Below are positions 17,432 to 25,145 of a DNA stretch of 64,000 nt, one piece after another. Made by a program: the position numbers and the translations under genes. Source of the stretch: Chitinophaga ginsengisoli (GTDB lineage Bacteria > Bacteroidota > Bacteroidia > Chitinophagales > Chitinophagaceae); the NCBI RefSeq assembly GCF_003014595.1, contig NZ_PYGK01000003.1, positions 124,001 through 188,000 of the forward strand, written 5' to 3'. Each line of letters opens with the position of its first letter. Positions within the stretch are counted from its first letter, which is position 1. Under the pieces are notes generated by a model, which saw only the letters and a program-made list of their open reading frames with translations, was not told the DNA's origin and ran no database searches.

Positions 17432-17503
17432 CCACTTTTTACCACCTGGATCCTATTCCCCCACTTTTTACCACGAAAATCTCTTTTTTCCACTTTTTAC
17501 CAC
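17432..17503. repeat. Three 14-bp direct repeats at 29-bp steps
   Basis: CCACTTTTTACCAC occurs at 17432-17445, 17461-17474 and 17490-17503, identical each time, with unrelated spacers. On the minus strand each is GTGGTAAAAAGTGG, itself two GTGG boxes 10 bp apart. The array lies about 145 bp upstream of bamD and 880 bp upstream of mraZ. It could be a protein-binding array or transposase-binding repeats left by an IS element end. Confidence 0.85.
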
Positions 17504-17553
17504 AGAAAACCAAAAACAAGCTATACGAAGGCATCCGTTCCACTTTCAATTCC

Positions 17554-17720
17554 CGCTAAGTAGCCCGGTTTCAGTATGGGATGGCGGTCGGCGCCTCTCT
17601 GGAAGACTATTTAGCATTGTCAAGCGAATGGGGCTTGGGATATCTATTGGGCAGCATCAGTCGTGTCACCCGAGAGCCGAAGGCCCGCCATTCCCATCTG
17701 AAACCGTTGCTACTTAAGCG
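17554..17720 (+). mobile_element. MITE-like palindromic element, copy 1
   Basis: 167 bp bounded by imperfect terminal inverted repeats of about 33 bp (CGCTAAGTAGC ... GGTTTCAGTATGGGA at one end; the complement of CGCTTAAGTAGC ... at the other). It encodes nothing. A second copy in opposite orientation lies at 17970-18135, about 90% or more identical by eye. No clear target-site duplication is seen; the sequence GTTCC after the end is shared by both copies. Confidence 0.7.
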
Positions 17721-17856
17721 TTCCCTCCTGGAATATCCCATGTCCCAATTATCAAAGGCGTTTTGTTTGTGTGCTTCACCTACTACTACTTACTACGCTT
17801 TAACCATGGCGTTGTCCTGCCTTCACTATGCCTTTGCCATTGACTTAATATGTTCC

Positions 17857-17911
17857 ATACACGCTTTATACACGCTTTATACACGCTTCATACCAGACGC
17901 ATACCAGACGC
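17857..17911. repeat. 11-bp tandem array, five units
   Basis: Exact 11-bp units: ATACACGCTTT twice, ATACACGCTTC once, then ATACCAGACGC twice. It lies between the two inverted MITE-like copies. Confidence 0.9.
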
Positions 17912-17969
17912 ATGATTGGACTTGAAACAGAAAATCATTAATAATCAGACACTTGATATTTAGCAGGAA

Positions 17970-18135
17970 CGCTTAAGTAGCAACAGTTTCAGATGGGAAT
18001 GGCGGGCCTTCGGCTCTCGGGTGATACGACAGATGCTGCTTAATATATCCCCAAGCCCTATTCGCTTGACAATGCTAAATAGCCCTCCAGAGAGGCGCCG
18101 ACCGCCATCCCATACTGAAACTGAGCTACTTAGCG
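17970..18135 (-). mobile_element. MITE-like palindromic element, copy 2 (inverted)
   Basis: 166 bp, the reverse complement of the element at 17554-17720 with roughly a dozen differences including small indels. The terminal inverted repeats are present (CGCTTAAGTAGC ... GAGCTACTTAGCG). With copy 1 it forms a large inverted repeat around a 249-bp centre. Confidence 0.7.
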
Positions 18136-18172
18136 TATTACTTCCACTATTAAGAGAAGTAAACCAACCCGG

Positions 18173-18257
18173 TTATAAACAAGAAATACACACTTATAAA
18201 CATGTTATTAACATACTATTCACATGAATTCACATTCATTACACAATAAAACTCACA
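18173..18257. repeat. Helically phased array of eight degenerate 9-mers upstream of mraZ
   Basis: Nine-base words ending in ACA start at 18173, 18184, 18194, 18205, 18216, 18226, 18237 and 18249: TTATAAACA, AAATACACA, TTATAAACA, TTATTAACA, CTATTCACA, GAATTCACA, CATTACACA, AAACTCACA. Spacing is 10-12 bp, so all face one side of the helix. Some resemble weak DnaA boxes (TTATNCACA). Confidence 0.55.
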
Positions 18258-18319
18258 CAATTCAATATTATAGGGAAAAAACTACTGTGGAAAAAATTTA
18301 TAATTCATTTTTTCGTTAG

Positions 18320-18359
18320 AGAGTGGGAAAAAGTGTTATTTTGTGTTAGAAAAGTGTTT
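18320..18359 (+). promoter_or_regulatory. MraZ-type operator boxes
   Basis: Four consecutive 10-base units AGAGTGGGAA, AAAGTGTTAT, TTTGTGTTAG and AAAAGTGTTT place GTG at 18323, 18333, 18343 and 18354. This matches the known MraZ site, tandem AAAGTG-type or TGGGN repeats at about 10-bp spacing upstream of mraZ in other bacteria, and predicts autoregulation of the dcw cluster. The mraZ promoter probably overlaps or follows (GGACTTTCG near 18365-18373). Confidence 0.7.
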
Positions 18360-18382
18360 TTCAAGGACTTTCGCCCCCAAGT

Positions 18383-18850
18383 ATGACAGGCTTTCTCGGT
18401 GAATATGAGGCTACGCTGGATGCAAAAGGGCGCTTTCTTCTACCCGCTGGCTTTAAAAAGCAGCTGGCAGAAAGCGCAGGGGAGCAGTTTGTACTGAACC
18501 GAGGGTTTGAAAAATGTTTGTCTTTGTATCCCATGAATGAATGGCAGCCAATTTTCGAGCGTATCAGTAAACTGAACGACTTCGATCCGAAAGTTAGGGA
18601 ATTCCGGCGCTATTTTCTGAATGGAGCTACAATATGTGAACTGGACAGTGCAGGGAGATTATTAGTACCAAAAAACCTGATGTCGTACGCCTCTCTTGAA
18701 AAAGACATTGTACTGGCGGCGGCAACCAACAAGATAGAGATCTGGGATAAAGGTAAATACCAGGAGTTCTTTGAAAATTTCTCACCAGGATCATTTAGTG
18801 ACCTGGCCCAACAAGTGATGGGAGGCGGAGATAATAATATTTCGATTTAA
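18383..18850 (+). CDS. mraZ: Transcriptional regulator MraZ
   Basis: 155 residues. MraZ is a ring-forming SpoVT/AbrB-type DNA-binding protein that represses its own dcw operon in other bacteria. Two copies of the DxxGRxxxP-type motif are present: DAKGRFLLPAGFKK near residues 13-26 and DSAGRLLVPKNLM near 88-100. It opens the dcw cluster; the rsmH start follows 6 bp after its stop. Tandem GTG boxes directly upstream are the expected binding site. Confidence 0.96.
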   Translation: MTGFLGEYEATLDAKGRFLLPAGFKKQLAESAGEQFVLNRGFEKCLSLYPMNEWQPIFERISKLNDFDPKVREFRRYFLNGATICELDSAGRLLVPKNLMSYASLEKDIVLAAATNKIEIWDKGKYQEFFENFSPGSFSDLAQQVMGGGDNNISI

Positions 18851-18856
18851 CCGAGT

Positions 18857-19765
18857 ATGGAAGAAGGTTCAGCATATCATCTGCCCGTGTTATTGCAGGA
18901 AGTGATCACAAACCTGCAGATACGCCCCGACGGTGTATATGTAGATGCCACTTTTGGTGGAGGAGGCCATTCCAGGGCAATCCTGGAACAACTAAATGAA
19001 AACGGCAGATTGGTTGTGTTTGACCAGGACGAAGACGCATACGCCAACAGGATAGATGATCCCAGGGTCACCTTTGTTCAACAGAACTTCCGGCATATGC
19101 AACGCTTCCTGAAATTATACAAGTCAGTCCCGGTAGATGGCATTCTGGCTGACCTGGGAGTTTCTTCCTGGCAGTTCGATACAGCAGAAAGAGGTTTCAG
19201 TACCCGCTTCGACGGCGACCTGGACATGCGGATGGATAAGCGCGCTACGCAAACCGCCGCTGCCCTCCTGCAATCATCTACCGAAAAAGAACTACACCTG
19301 ATCTTTCAGGAATATGGCGAAGTAACAAACGCCCGTACCCTCGCAAAGATCATTGTACAGGAACGCAAGGCAAGACCTATGCGTACCATCAGTGAATTCA
19401 AATCTGTAATTCAGCCGATAGTAAAAGGCAATCCGCAGAAATACCTGGCTCAAGTATTCCAGGCCCTGCGAATTGCAGTCAACGATGAACTTGGTGCCCT
19501 GAAAGATATCTTGACCCAGTCAGCGGAAGTGCTAAAACCAGGCGGCAAACTCGCCATTATCACTTTCCACTCACTGGAAGACAGACTGGTGAAAAACTTT
19601 ATGAAAATGGGACAATTTGAAGTGCAGGATGACACGTTCTCCTTTGAGACACCTCCTAAACTCTTCAGATTAGTGACTAAAAAGCCAGTAACTGCCAGCC
19701 CCGAAGAGCTGAAGCGCAATACGAGGTCCCGAAGTGCAAAACTCCGGGTAGCCGAAAAATTATAA
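18857..19765 (+). CDS. rsmH: 16S rRNA (cytosine1402-N4)-methyltransferase
   Basis: 302 residues (also called MraW). It methylates C1402 in the decoding centre of 16S rRNA using S-adenosylmethionine. The SAM site is VDATFGGGGHSRAIL near residues 30-44; LADLGVSSWQFDTAERGFS and LDMRMDKR are family signatures; ALRIAVNDELGAL and FHSLEDRLVKNFM complete the catalytic domain. Second gene of the dcw operon. Confidence 0.97.
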   Translation: MEEGSAYHLPVLLQEVITNLQIRPDGVYVDATFGGGGHSRAILEQLNENGRLVVFDQDEDAYANRIDDPRVTFVQQNFRHMQRFLKLYKSVPVDGILADLGVSSWQFDTAERGFSTRFDGDLDMRMDKRATQTAAALLQSSTEKELHLIFQEYGEVTNARTLAKIIVQERKARPMRTISEFKSVIQPIVKGNPQKYLAQVFQALRIAVNDELGALKDILTQSAEVLKPGGKLAIITFHSLEDRLVKNFMKMGQFEVQDDTFSFETPPKLFRLVTKKPVTASPEELKRNTRSRSAKLRVAEKL

Positions 19766-19784
19766 GACTGATTATGAAATCGCT

Positions 19785-20219
19785 ATGCCAATGTACCTGC
19801 GTAATAACAGGTTACATTGGCTTAGTAGCATAAATAATAATAAAGTGTTGCAGGACGAAGAAGCATACATATCAGACGTCGACGAGACCCCGGAAGAACA
19901 GCCGGAACAGCATGAACATAAGAAGGAATGGCGCCTTCGTATCAACTACAGGGCCATTACACGAAACATGCCGTTCATCGGGTTCCTGTCCCTGCTCGCA
20001 CTGATATATATCGCTAACAGTCACCTGGCAGAAAAAAAGATCCGGCGCATCAATAAACTTGGCAAAGAAATAAAGGAACTCAAATGGGAGTACCTCAACG
20101 TCAAAAGTGAACTGATGTTCCGCAGTAAAATGAGCGAAGTAGGTAAAGCAGTTGAGCCCCTCGGACTAAAACCGCTTAACTCTCCGCCGCAGAAAATTGA
20201 ACTGGAGAAAAAGGAATAA
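19785..20219 (+). CDS. ftsL: FtsL-like cell-division protein
   Basis: 144 residues, type II membrane protein. A cytosolic N-terminal part, acidic near residues 25-45, leads to one transmembrane helix (NMPFIGFLSLLALIYIANSH, about 65-84). A coiled-coil follows (EKKIRRINKLGKEIKELKWE). Size, topology and place between rsmH and ftsI identify the FtsL/FtsB-type divisome activator, although sequence similarity is always weak. A second ATG two codons in is an alternative start. Confidence 0.8.
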   Translation: MPMYLRNNRLHWLSSINNNKVLQDEEAYISDVDETPEEQPEQHEHKKEWRLRINYRAITRNMPFIGFLSLLALIYIANSHLAEKKIRRINKLGKEIKELKWEYLNVKSELMFRSKMSEVGKAVEPLGLKPLNSPPQKIELEKKE

Positions 20220-20238
20220 CCTTTATACATAACAAACA

Positions 20239-22344
20239 GTGGAAGTAAAGAAAGACATATTGTGGCGTGTGTATCTATGCTTTATTGGCATGGGACTGTT
20301 TGGTGTGGCAATCCTCGTAAAAGTGTTCGTCGTTCAGAATGTACAGGGCAACTACTGGCGCAGTATGGCAGACAGCCTCCATACCCGCTACGTTTCTCTC
20401 GATGCTGACCGCGGTACCATTTACTCAGAAGAAGGCAGAATGCTTTCCACTTCCATCCCTTACTTTAACCTGAGGGTGGATTTTGCTGCTGATGGCTTGC
20501 GGGAAAATAAAGGAAAGATCTTCACAGACAATGTAGACTCATTGTCCATTCGCCTTTCCGGCCTGTTCGGTGATCATACACCCGCTGAATACAAACATAT
20601 CCTGCGGGACGCGTATAAAAACAAAGACAGGTACTATCTCCTTAAAAGAGACGTGACTTTTACCCAATACCAGGCAGTCCGCGACTTCCCGATGTTCAAA
20701 CTGGGAAAGAATAAAGGCGGCCTGATCGCAGAAACGAAAAATAAACGCATCAACCCCTTCAAACTATTGGCTAACCGTACAATAGGACTGGCAAGGGAAA
20801 ATGCACAGAACGTAGGCCTCGAAAGGACCTACGATAAATATTTAAAAGGCGTTACAGGTAAAAGACTGATGCGCCGTATCGCCGGTGGAACATTCGTTCC
20901 CGTGGAAGGATACGATATCGAACCTGAAAATGGACGAGATATCATCACCACCATCGACGTCAATATGCAGGACATCGTAGAAACAGCGCTCATGAATATG
21001 ATGGTGAGCAATGAAGCTGAACACGGCACCTGCATCCTGATGGAAGTGAAAACCGGTAAGATAAAAGCCATTGCCAACCTGGGCAAGCAACCCGATGGCA
21101 GCTACTGGGAAGACATGAACTATGCCTTACAGGTTGGCGAACCAGGGTCCACCTTCAAACTGGCTACCGTGATCGCCGCACTGGATGACCAGTACGTCAC
21201 CATGAACAACCAGGTAAACCTGAACGAAGGCCGCTGGCAGATTGGAAAGAGAACAGTGTTTGATTCCGAACCGCACCCGGGACAAACAAACGTCAGCATC
21301 AAACATGCTTTCGAACTGAGCTCCAACGTGGGAATGGCAAAACTGGCCATGCAGTGTTACGCGAAAAGGCCCAACGACTTCGTAGCGCACCTGCGGAAAC
21401 TGAAGCTGGACAAACCCACCGGTATCGACCTCGTAGGGGAAGGTAAACCGGTGATCAAGAATACGAAGTCAAGAACATGGAGTTCCACCACCCTGCCATG
21501 GATGGCCTTTGGATACGAAGTGTTAATAAGTCCGTTACAGACCTGCATGTTATACAACGCAGTCGCTAATAACGGTACCATGATGAAGCCTTACCTGGTA
21601 AACGCTATCATGGAATATGGTCAGCCGGTGGAATACTTCGATCCGGAAGTAGTGATGGACAGTATCTGCTCGCAGAACACGCTCAGGCAGGTAAGACAGA
21701 TGCTGGAAGGTGTGGTGACCAATGGTACGGCTAAAGCTTTATGGTCGCCGTATTACAAATTTGCCGGTAAGACCGGTACCGCCCTGGTAGCCAATGGTAA
21801 TCGGGGGTACGTAGATAAGATCTACCAGTCTTCATTTGCAGGGTACTTCCCGGCCAACGATCCGCAGTTCACCTGTGTAGTGGTGATCAAGAACAAAGCC
21901 GACGCGGCGAAGTTCTACGGAGGCGCGGTAGCAGGACCAGTGTTCCGCGAAGTGGCAGATAAACTGTACGCGATCGCTGTTGAGAAACAAAAGCCCATGC
22001 GCGCTACCCTGGCAGTAGATACATTGCTGGCGTTTAAAAACGGACAGGGACGCGAATGGAAAACAATACTGAACAAACTGAACCTGCCAATGGCAGGCAA
22101 TGTGAATAACAGCAGCTGGGTAAGCCCGAAAGTGGATGATAAAAAGATCGCTTTTGCGCAGGTACAGCAAGTGAAAGGTGGAGTGCCCAATGTAACGGGG
22201 ATGGGCTTAAAAGATGCCCTGTACCTGTTAGAGAATGCAGGGTTGCGTGTGATCATCAAAGGAGCTGGAAAGGTGACCAGTCAGTCAATACCCGGCGGCT
22301 CCCTGTTAGAAAAAAATCAGACAATCGTAATAGAACTGAGTTAA
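20239..22344 (+). CDS. ftsI: Septal transpeptidase, penicillin-binding protein 2/3 with PASTA domain
   Basis: 701 residues from a GTG start. After an N-terminal membrane helix (VYLCFIGMGLFGVAILVKVF) comes the PBP dimerisation domain, then the transpeptidase: active-site Ser304 in PGSTFKLA (SxxK), SSN at 361-363 and KTGTA from Lys511. The C-terminus carries one PASTA domain (GVPNVTGMGLKDALYLLENAG..., about 645-701), which binds peptidoglycan. It crosslinks septal murein with FtsW. Four bases separate its stop from murE. Confidence 0.95.
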   Translation: MEVKKDILWRVYLCFIGMGLFGVAILVKVFVVQNVQGNYWRSMADSLHTRYVSLDADRGTIYSEEGRMLSTSIPYFNLRVDFAADGLRENKGKIFTDNVDSLSIRLSGLFGDHTPAEYKHILRDAYKNKDRYYLLKRDVTFTQYQAVRDFPMFKLGKNKGGLIAETKNKRINPFKLLANRTIGLARENAQNVGLERTYDKYLKGVTGKRLMRRIAGGTFVPVEGYDIEPENGRDIITTIDVNMQDIVETALMNMMVSNEAEHGTCILMEVKTGKIKAIANLGKQPDGSYWEDMNYALQVGEPGSTFKLATVIAALDDQYVTMNNQVNLNEGRWQIGKRTVFDSEPHPGQTNVSIKHAFELSSNVGMAKLAMQCYAKRPNDFVAHLRKLKLDKPTGIDLVGEGKPVIKNTKSRTWSSTTLPWMAFGYEVLISPLQTCMLYNAVANNGTMMKPYLVNAIMEYGQPVEYFDPEVVMDSICSQNTLRQVRQMLEGVVTNGTAKALWSPYYKFAGKTGTALVANGNRGYVDKIYQSSFAGYFPANDPQFTCVVVIKNKADAAKFYGGAVAGPVFREVADKLYAIAVEKQKPMRATLAVDTLLAFKNGQGREWKTILNKLNLPMAGNVNNSSWVSPKVDDKKIAFAQVQQVKGGVPNVTGMGLKDALYLLENAGLRVIIKGAGKVTSQSIPGGSLLEKNQTIVIELS

Positions 22345-22348
22345 GAGA

Positions 22349-23815
22349 ATGAAGACGTTGCGTGACATACTATACAATGTGAGCATCCGTGAGGTACACG
22401 GCAGTACTGATACTGCAGTTAACTCATTGAGCATTGACTCCCGGGCCATCGGTCAGGGAGATGCCTTTATTGCAATAAAAGGCGTACATGCAGATGGTCA
22501 TCTGTTTATAGATAAAGCCCTCGCACAGGGCGCCGCAGCTATCATCTGTGAAGAACTGCCACAAAGCCTGGCAGAAGGGATTACCTATGTACTTGTAAAC
22601 AGCAGCGCTACCGCAGCTGGTGTTATCGCAGGTAACTTTTACGATAATCCGTCACATAAGCTGAAACTGGTGGGTGTGACAGGTACCAATGGTAAAACCA
22701 CCATCGCTACCCTCCTCTTCCGCCTGTTCAGTAAACTGCGCTTCCATTGCGGACTGCTATCTACTGTTCAGAACCAGATCGGCGACAAGATCGTTCCGGC
22801 TACACATACCACGCCCGACGCTATTCACCTGAATGCCCTGCTGGCAGAGATGGTGGACGAAGGCTGCGAATATGTGTTCATGGAAGTCAGCTCCCACGCA
22901 GTGCATCAGCAACGTATTGCGGGATTGAAGTTCGCCGGTGGAATATTCAGCAACATCACACACGATCACCTGGATTACCACAAGACCTTCGACGAATATA
23001 TCAGGGTGAAAAAAGCCTTCTTTGACGGACTGCCGCCTACTGCCTTTGCACTCACCAACCTGGATGACAAGCGGGGCAACGTAATGCTGCAGAATACCCG
23101 GGCAAAGAAACAATCATACAGCCTGCGTACAGTGGCTGATTTCAAGGGTAAGATCCTTGAAAACAACCTGACAGGGCTGATCATGACCGTGAATGAAAAA
23201 GAGGTGCATTTCCGCCTGATAGGTGAATTCAATGCATACAACCTACTGGCAGTATATGGCGCCGCCATTTTATTGGGACAGGATAAAGACGAAGTACTGC
23301 AGGCACTCAGCGACCTCTCTGGTGCTGAAGGCAGATTCGATTATATCATGTCTGTCAATGACAGGATCATTGGTATCGTCGATTATGCACATACACCAGA
23401 TGCACTGCTGAACGTACTGGCCACTATCAAGAACCTGCGCAAAGGCAACGAACAGGTGATTACCGTAGTAGGCTGCGGCGGCGACCGCGATACCGCTAAA
23501 CGCCCCGTTATGGCAGCAGTAGCAACTGAACACAGTGATAAGGTGATCCTGACTTCTGACAATCCACGCTCAGAAGATCCGGTAGCCATCATTCACCAGA
23601 TGGAAGCAGGTATACCTGTGCACCAGAGGAAAAAATCACTGTCGATCACTGACAGAAAAGAAGCCATTAAAACGGCTGTAAGCCTGGCCAACCCGGAAGA
23701 TATTATCCTGGTAGCCGGCAAAGGCCACGAAAAATACCAGGACATCCAAGGAGTGAAACACCCTTTCGACGACAAACAGGTGTTACGTGAAATGCTGGAG
23801 CTCATGGGGAAATAA
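22349..23815 (+). CDS. murE: UDP-N-acetylmuramoyl-tripeptide synthetase, meso-diaminopimelate adding
   Basis: 488 residues. It adds the third stem-peptide residue to UDP-MurNAc-L-Ala-D-Glu. The ATP P-loop is VGVTGTNGKTT near residues 109-119; the DNPR motif (TSDNPRSEDP, near 410) is the hallmark of enzymes using meso-diaminopimelate rather than lysine. VEVSSHAVHQQRIAG matches the family. Central gene of the dcw cluster; a 77-bp gap with no visible signal separates it from mraY. Confidence 0.96.
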   Translation: MKTLRDILYNVSIREVHGSTDTAVNSLSIDSRAIGQGDAFIAIKGVHADGHLFIDKALAQGAAAIICEELPQSLAEGITYVLVNSSATAAGVIAGNFYDNPSHKLKLVGVTGTNGKTTIATLLFRLFSKLRFHCGLLSTVQNQIGDKIVPATHTTPDAIHLNALLAEMVDEGCEYVFMEVSSHAVHQQRIAGLKFAGGIFSNITHDHLDYHKTFDEYIRVKKAFFDGLPPTAFALTNLDDKRGNVMLQNTRAKKQSYSLRTVADFKGKILENNLTGLIMTVNEKEVHFRLIGEFNAYNLLAVYGAAILLGQDKDEVLQALSDLSGAEGRFDYIMSVNDRIIGIVDYAHTPDALLNVLATIKNLRKGNEQVITVVGCGGDRDTAKRPVMAAVATEHSDKVILTSDNPRSEDPVAIIHQMEAGIPVHQRKKSLSITDRKEAIKTAVSLANPEDIILVAGKGHEKYQDIQGVKHPFDDKQVLREMLELMGK

Positions 23816-23892
23816 CAACAATGCTGAGACAACTAACAAAACTAAACCTGTAAGTAACGACTACGGGCGACTGACAGAGACTAACTAACTAT

Positions 23893-25143
23893 ATGCTATA
23901 TTACTTATTTAACTATCTCAAATCATTAAACTTCAGCGGTAGCGGGATGTTTCAATTCATCACCTTCCGTGTTACAATGGCATTGCTGCTGTCGTTAGCG
24001 ATTTCTTTGTTACTAGGTAAGCGTATTGTCCGTTACCTGCAACGCAAACAGATCGGGGAAACCATCCGCGACCTGGGCCTTGCCGGAGAGAACGCAAAGA
24101 AAGGTACCCCTACCATGGGTGGTCTCATCATACTGTCTTCCATTCTTATTCCTACCCTCCTTTTCGCTCAGATCAAAACTGTGTATGTATGGCTGATGCT
24201 CTTATGTACCGTATGGCTGGGACTGATCGGATTCCTGGATGACTACATCAAGGTATTCAAGAAAAATAAAGAAGGACTGGCTGGCAAGTTTAAAGTACTC
24301 GGACAGATCGGTCTGGGTATCATCATAGGCAGCACACTGTATTTCAATGACAACGTAGTGATCTCGCGTGAGATCATCAGCGGTAACAAACTCGCTTCCT
24401 ACGAAAAAGATGTGCACCACAAAGAAAGGGTTACAAAGGATGGACACCGGTTCGCAGATGTAAAGACGCCGATCACCACCATTCCTTTCGTAAAAAATCA
24501 TGAGTTCAACTATGCCAAACTGATCTCCTGGATGGGAGAAGGTGCGGAGAAATATACATTCATCCTGTATATCCTGATCGTAATAGTGATCATCACAGCC
24601 GTTTCAAACGGCGCCAACCTCACAGACGGCCTCGATGGGCTGGCCACGGGTGTTTCGGCAGTGATCGGTGTGTGTCTCGGCATCTTTGCCTACGTATCGG
24701 GTAACATTCAGTTTGCGGAGTATCTGAACATCATGTACATCCCTAACCTGGGTGAATTGTCCATCTTCATTGCTGCCTTTGTGGGTGCATGTGTGGGCTT
24801 CCTCTGGTACAATGCTTATCCGGCGCAGGTATTCATGGGTGATACCGGTAGCCTTGCATTGGGAGGCATCATTGCTTCCATCGCGATCATTGTAAGAAAG
24901 GAATTATTGATACCTATCTTCTGTGGTGTGTTCCTGGTAGAGAATCTCAGTGTAGTGCTGCAGGTGTCCTACTTCAAATACACTAAAAAGAAATATGGCG
25001 AAGGAAGGCGCATCTTCAGGATGTCTCCTCTCCACCACCACTATCAGAAGCTGGGATATCACGAAAGTAAAATTGCAACAAGGTTCTGGATCGTGACCAT
25101 TATCTGTGCAGCAGTGTCTATAGCAACGTTGAAAATGAGATAA
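23893..25143 (+). CDS. mraY: Phospho-N-acetylmuramoyl-pentapeptide transferase
   Basis: 416 residues, about ten transmembrane helices. It transfers phospho-MurNAc-pentapeptide to undecaprenyl phosphate to make lipid I. Signatures: [31 protein letters not shown] (Asp pair), [15 protein letters not shown] and the [11 protein letters not shown] histidine motif. It is longer than the E. coli enzyme by about 55 residues, with a soluble insertion near residues 165-215 ([19 protein letters not shown]...), as is usual in Bacteroidota. Confidence 0.97.
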   Translation: MLYYLFNYLKSLNFSGSGMFQFITFRVTMALLLSLAISLLLGKRIVRYLQRKQIGETIRDLGLAGENAKKGTPTMGGLIILSSILIPTLLFAQIKTVYVWLMLLCTVWLGLIGFLDDYIKVFKKNKEGLAGKFKVLGQIGLGIIIGSTLYFNDNVVISREIISGNKLASYEKDVHHKERVTKDGHRFADVKTPITTIPFVKNHEFNYAKLISWMGEGAEKYTFILYILIVIVIITAVSNGANLTDGLDGLATGVSAVIGVCLGIFAYVSGNIQFAEYLNIMYIPNLGELSIFIAAFVGACVGFLWYNAYPAQVFMGDTGSLALGGIIASIAIIVRKELLIPIFCGVFLVENLSVVLQVSYFKYTKKKYGEGRRIFRMSPLHHHYQKLGYHESKIATRFWIVTIICAAVSIATLKMR

Positions 25144-25145
25144 AC

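Larger units (their letters stand above)
17290..18382. other. 1.1-kb repeat-rich intergenic region between bamD and mraZ
   Basis: No credible gene. In order: the bamD promoter; three 14-bp direct repeats (17432-17503); a MITE-like element (17554-17720); a 249-bp spacer with an 11-bp tandem array (17857-17911); a second, inverted MITE-like copy (17970-18135); an AT-rich phased array (18173-18257); MraZ-type boxes (18320-18359). A plus-strand ORF at 17581-17925 crosses element and spacer boundaries and is not believed. Confidence 0.7.

Noticed and set aside
17432..17503. CRISPR-like repeats
   Set aside because: The repeat unit is only 14 bp, spacers are 15 bp, there are three units and no cas genes.
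17581..17925. Plus-strand ORF of 114 codons between bamD and mraZ
   Set aside because: It spans an element boundary and the 11-bp tandem array (giving repetitive YTLYTR-type sequence) and is explained by the repeats rather than by coding.
18173..18257. Chromosomal replication origin
   Set aside because: DnaA-like words are degenerate, no dnaA/dnaN or unwinding element adjoins, and the array sits in a division-gene promoter.
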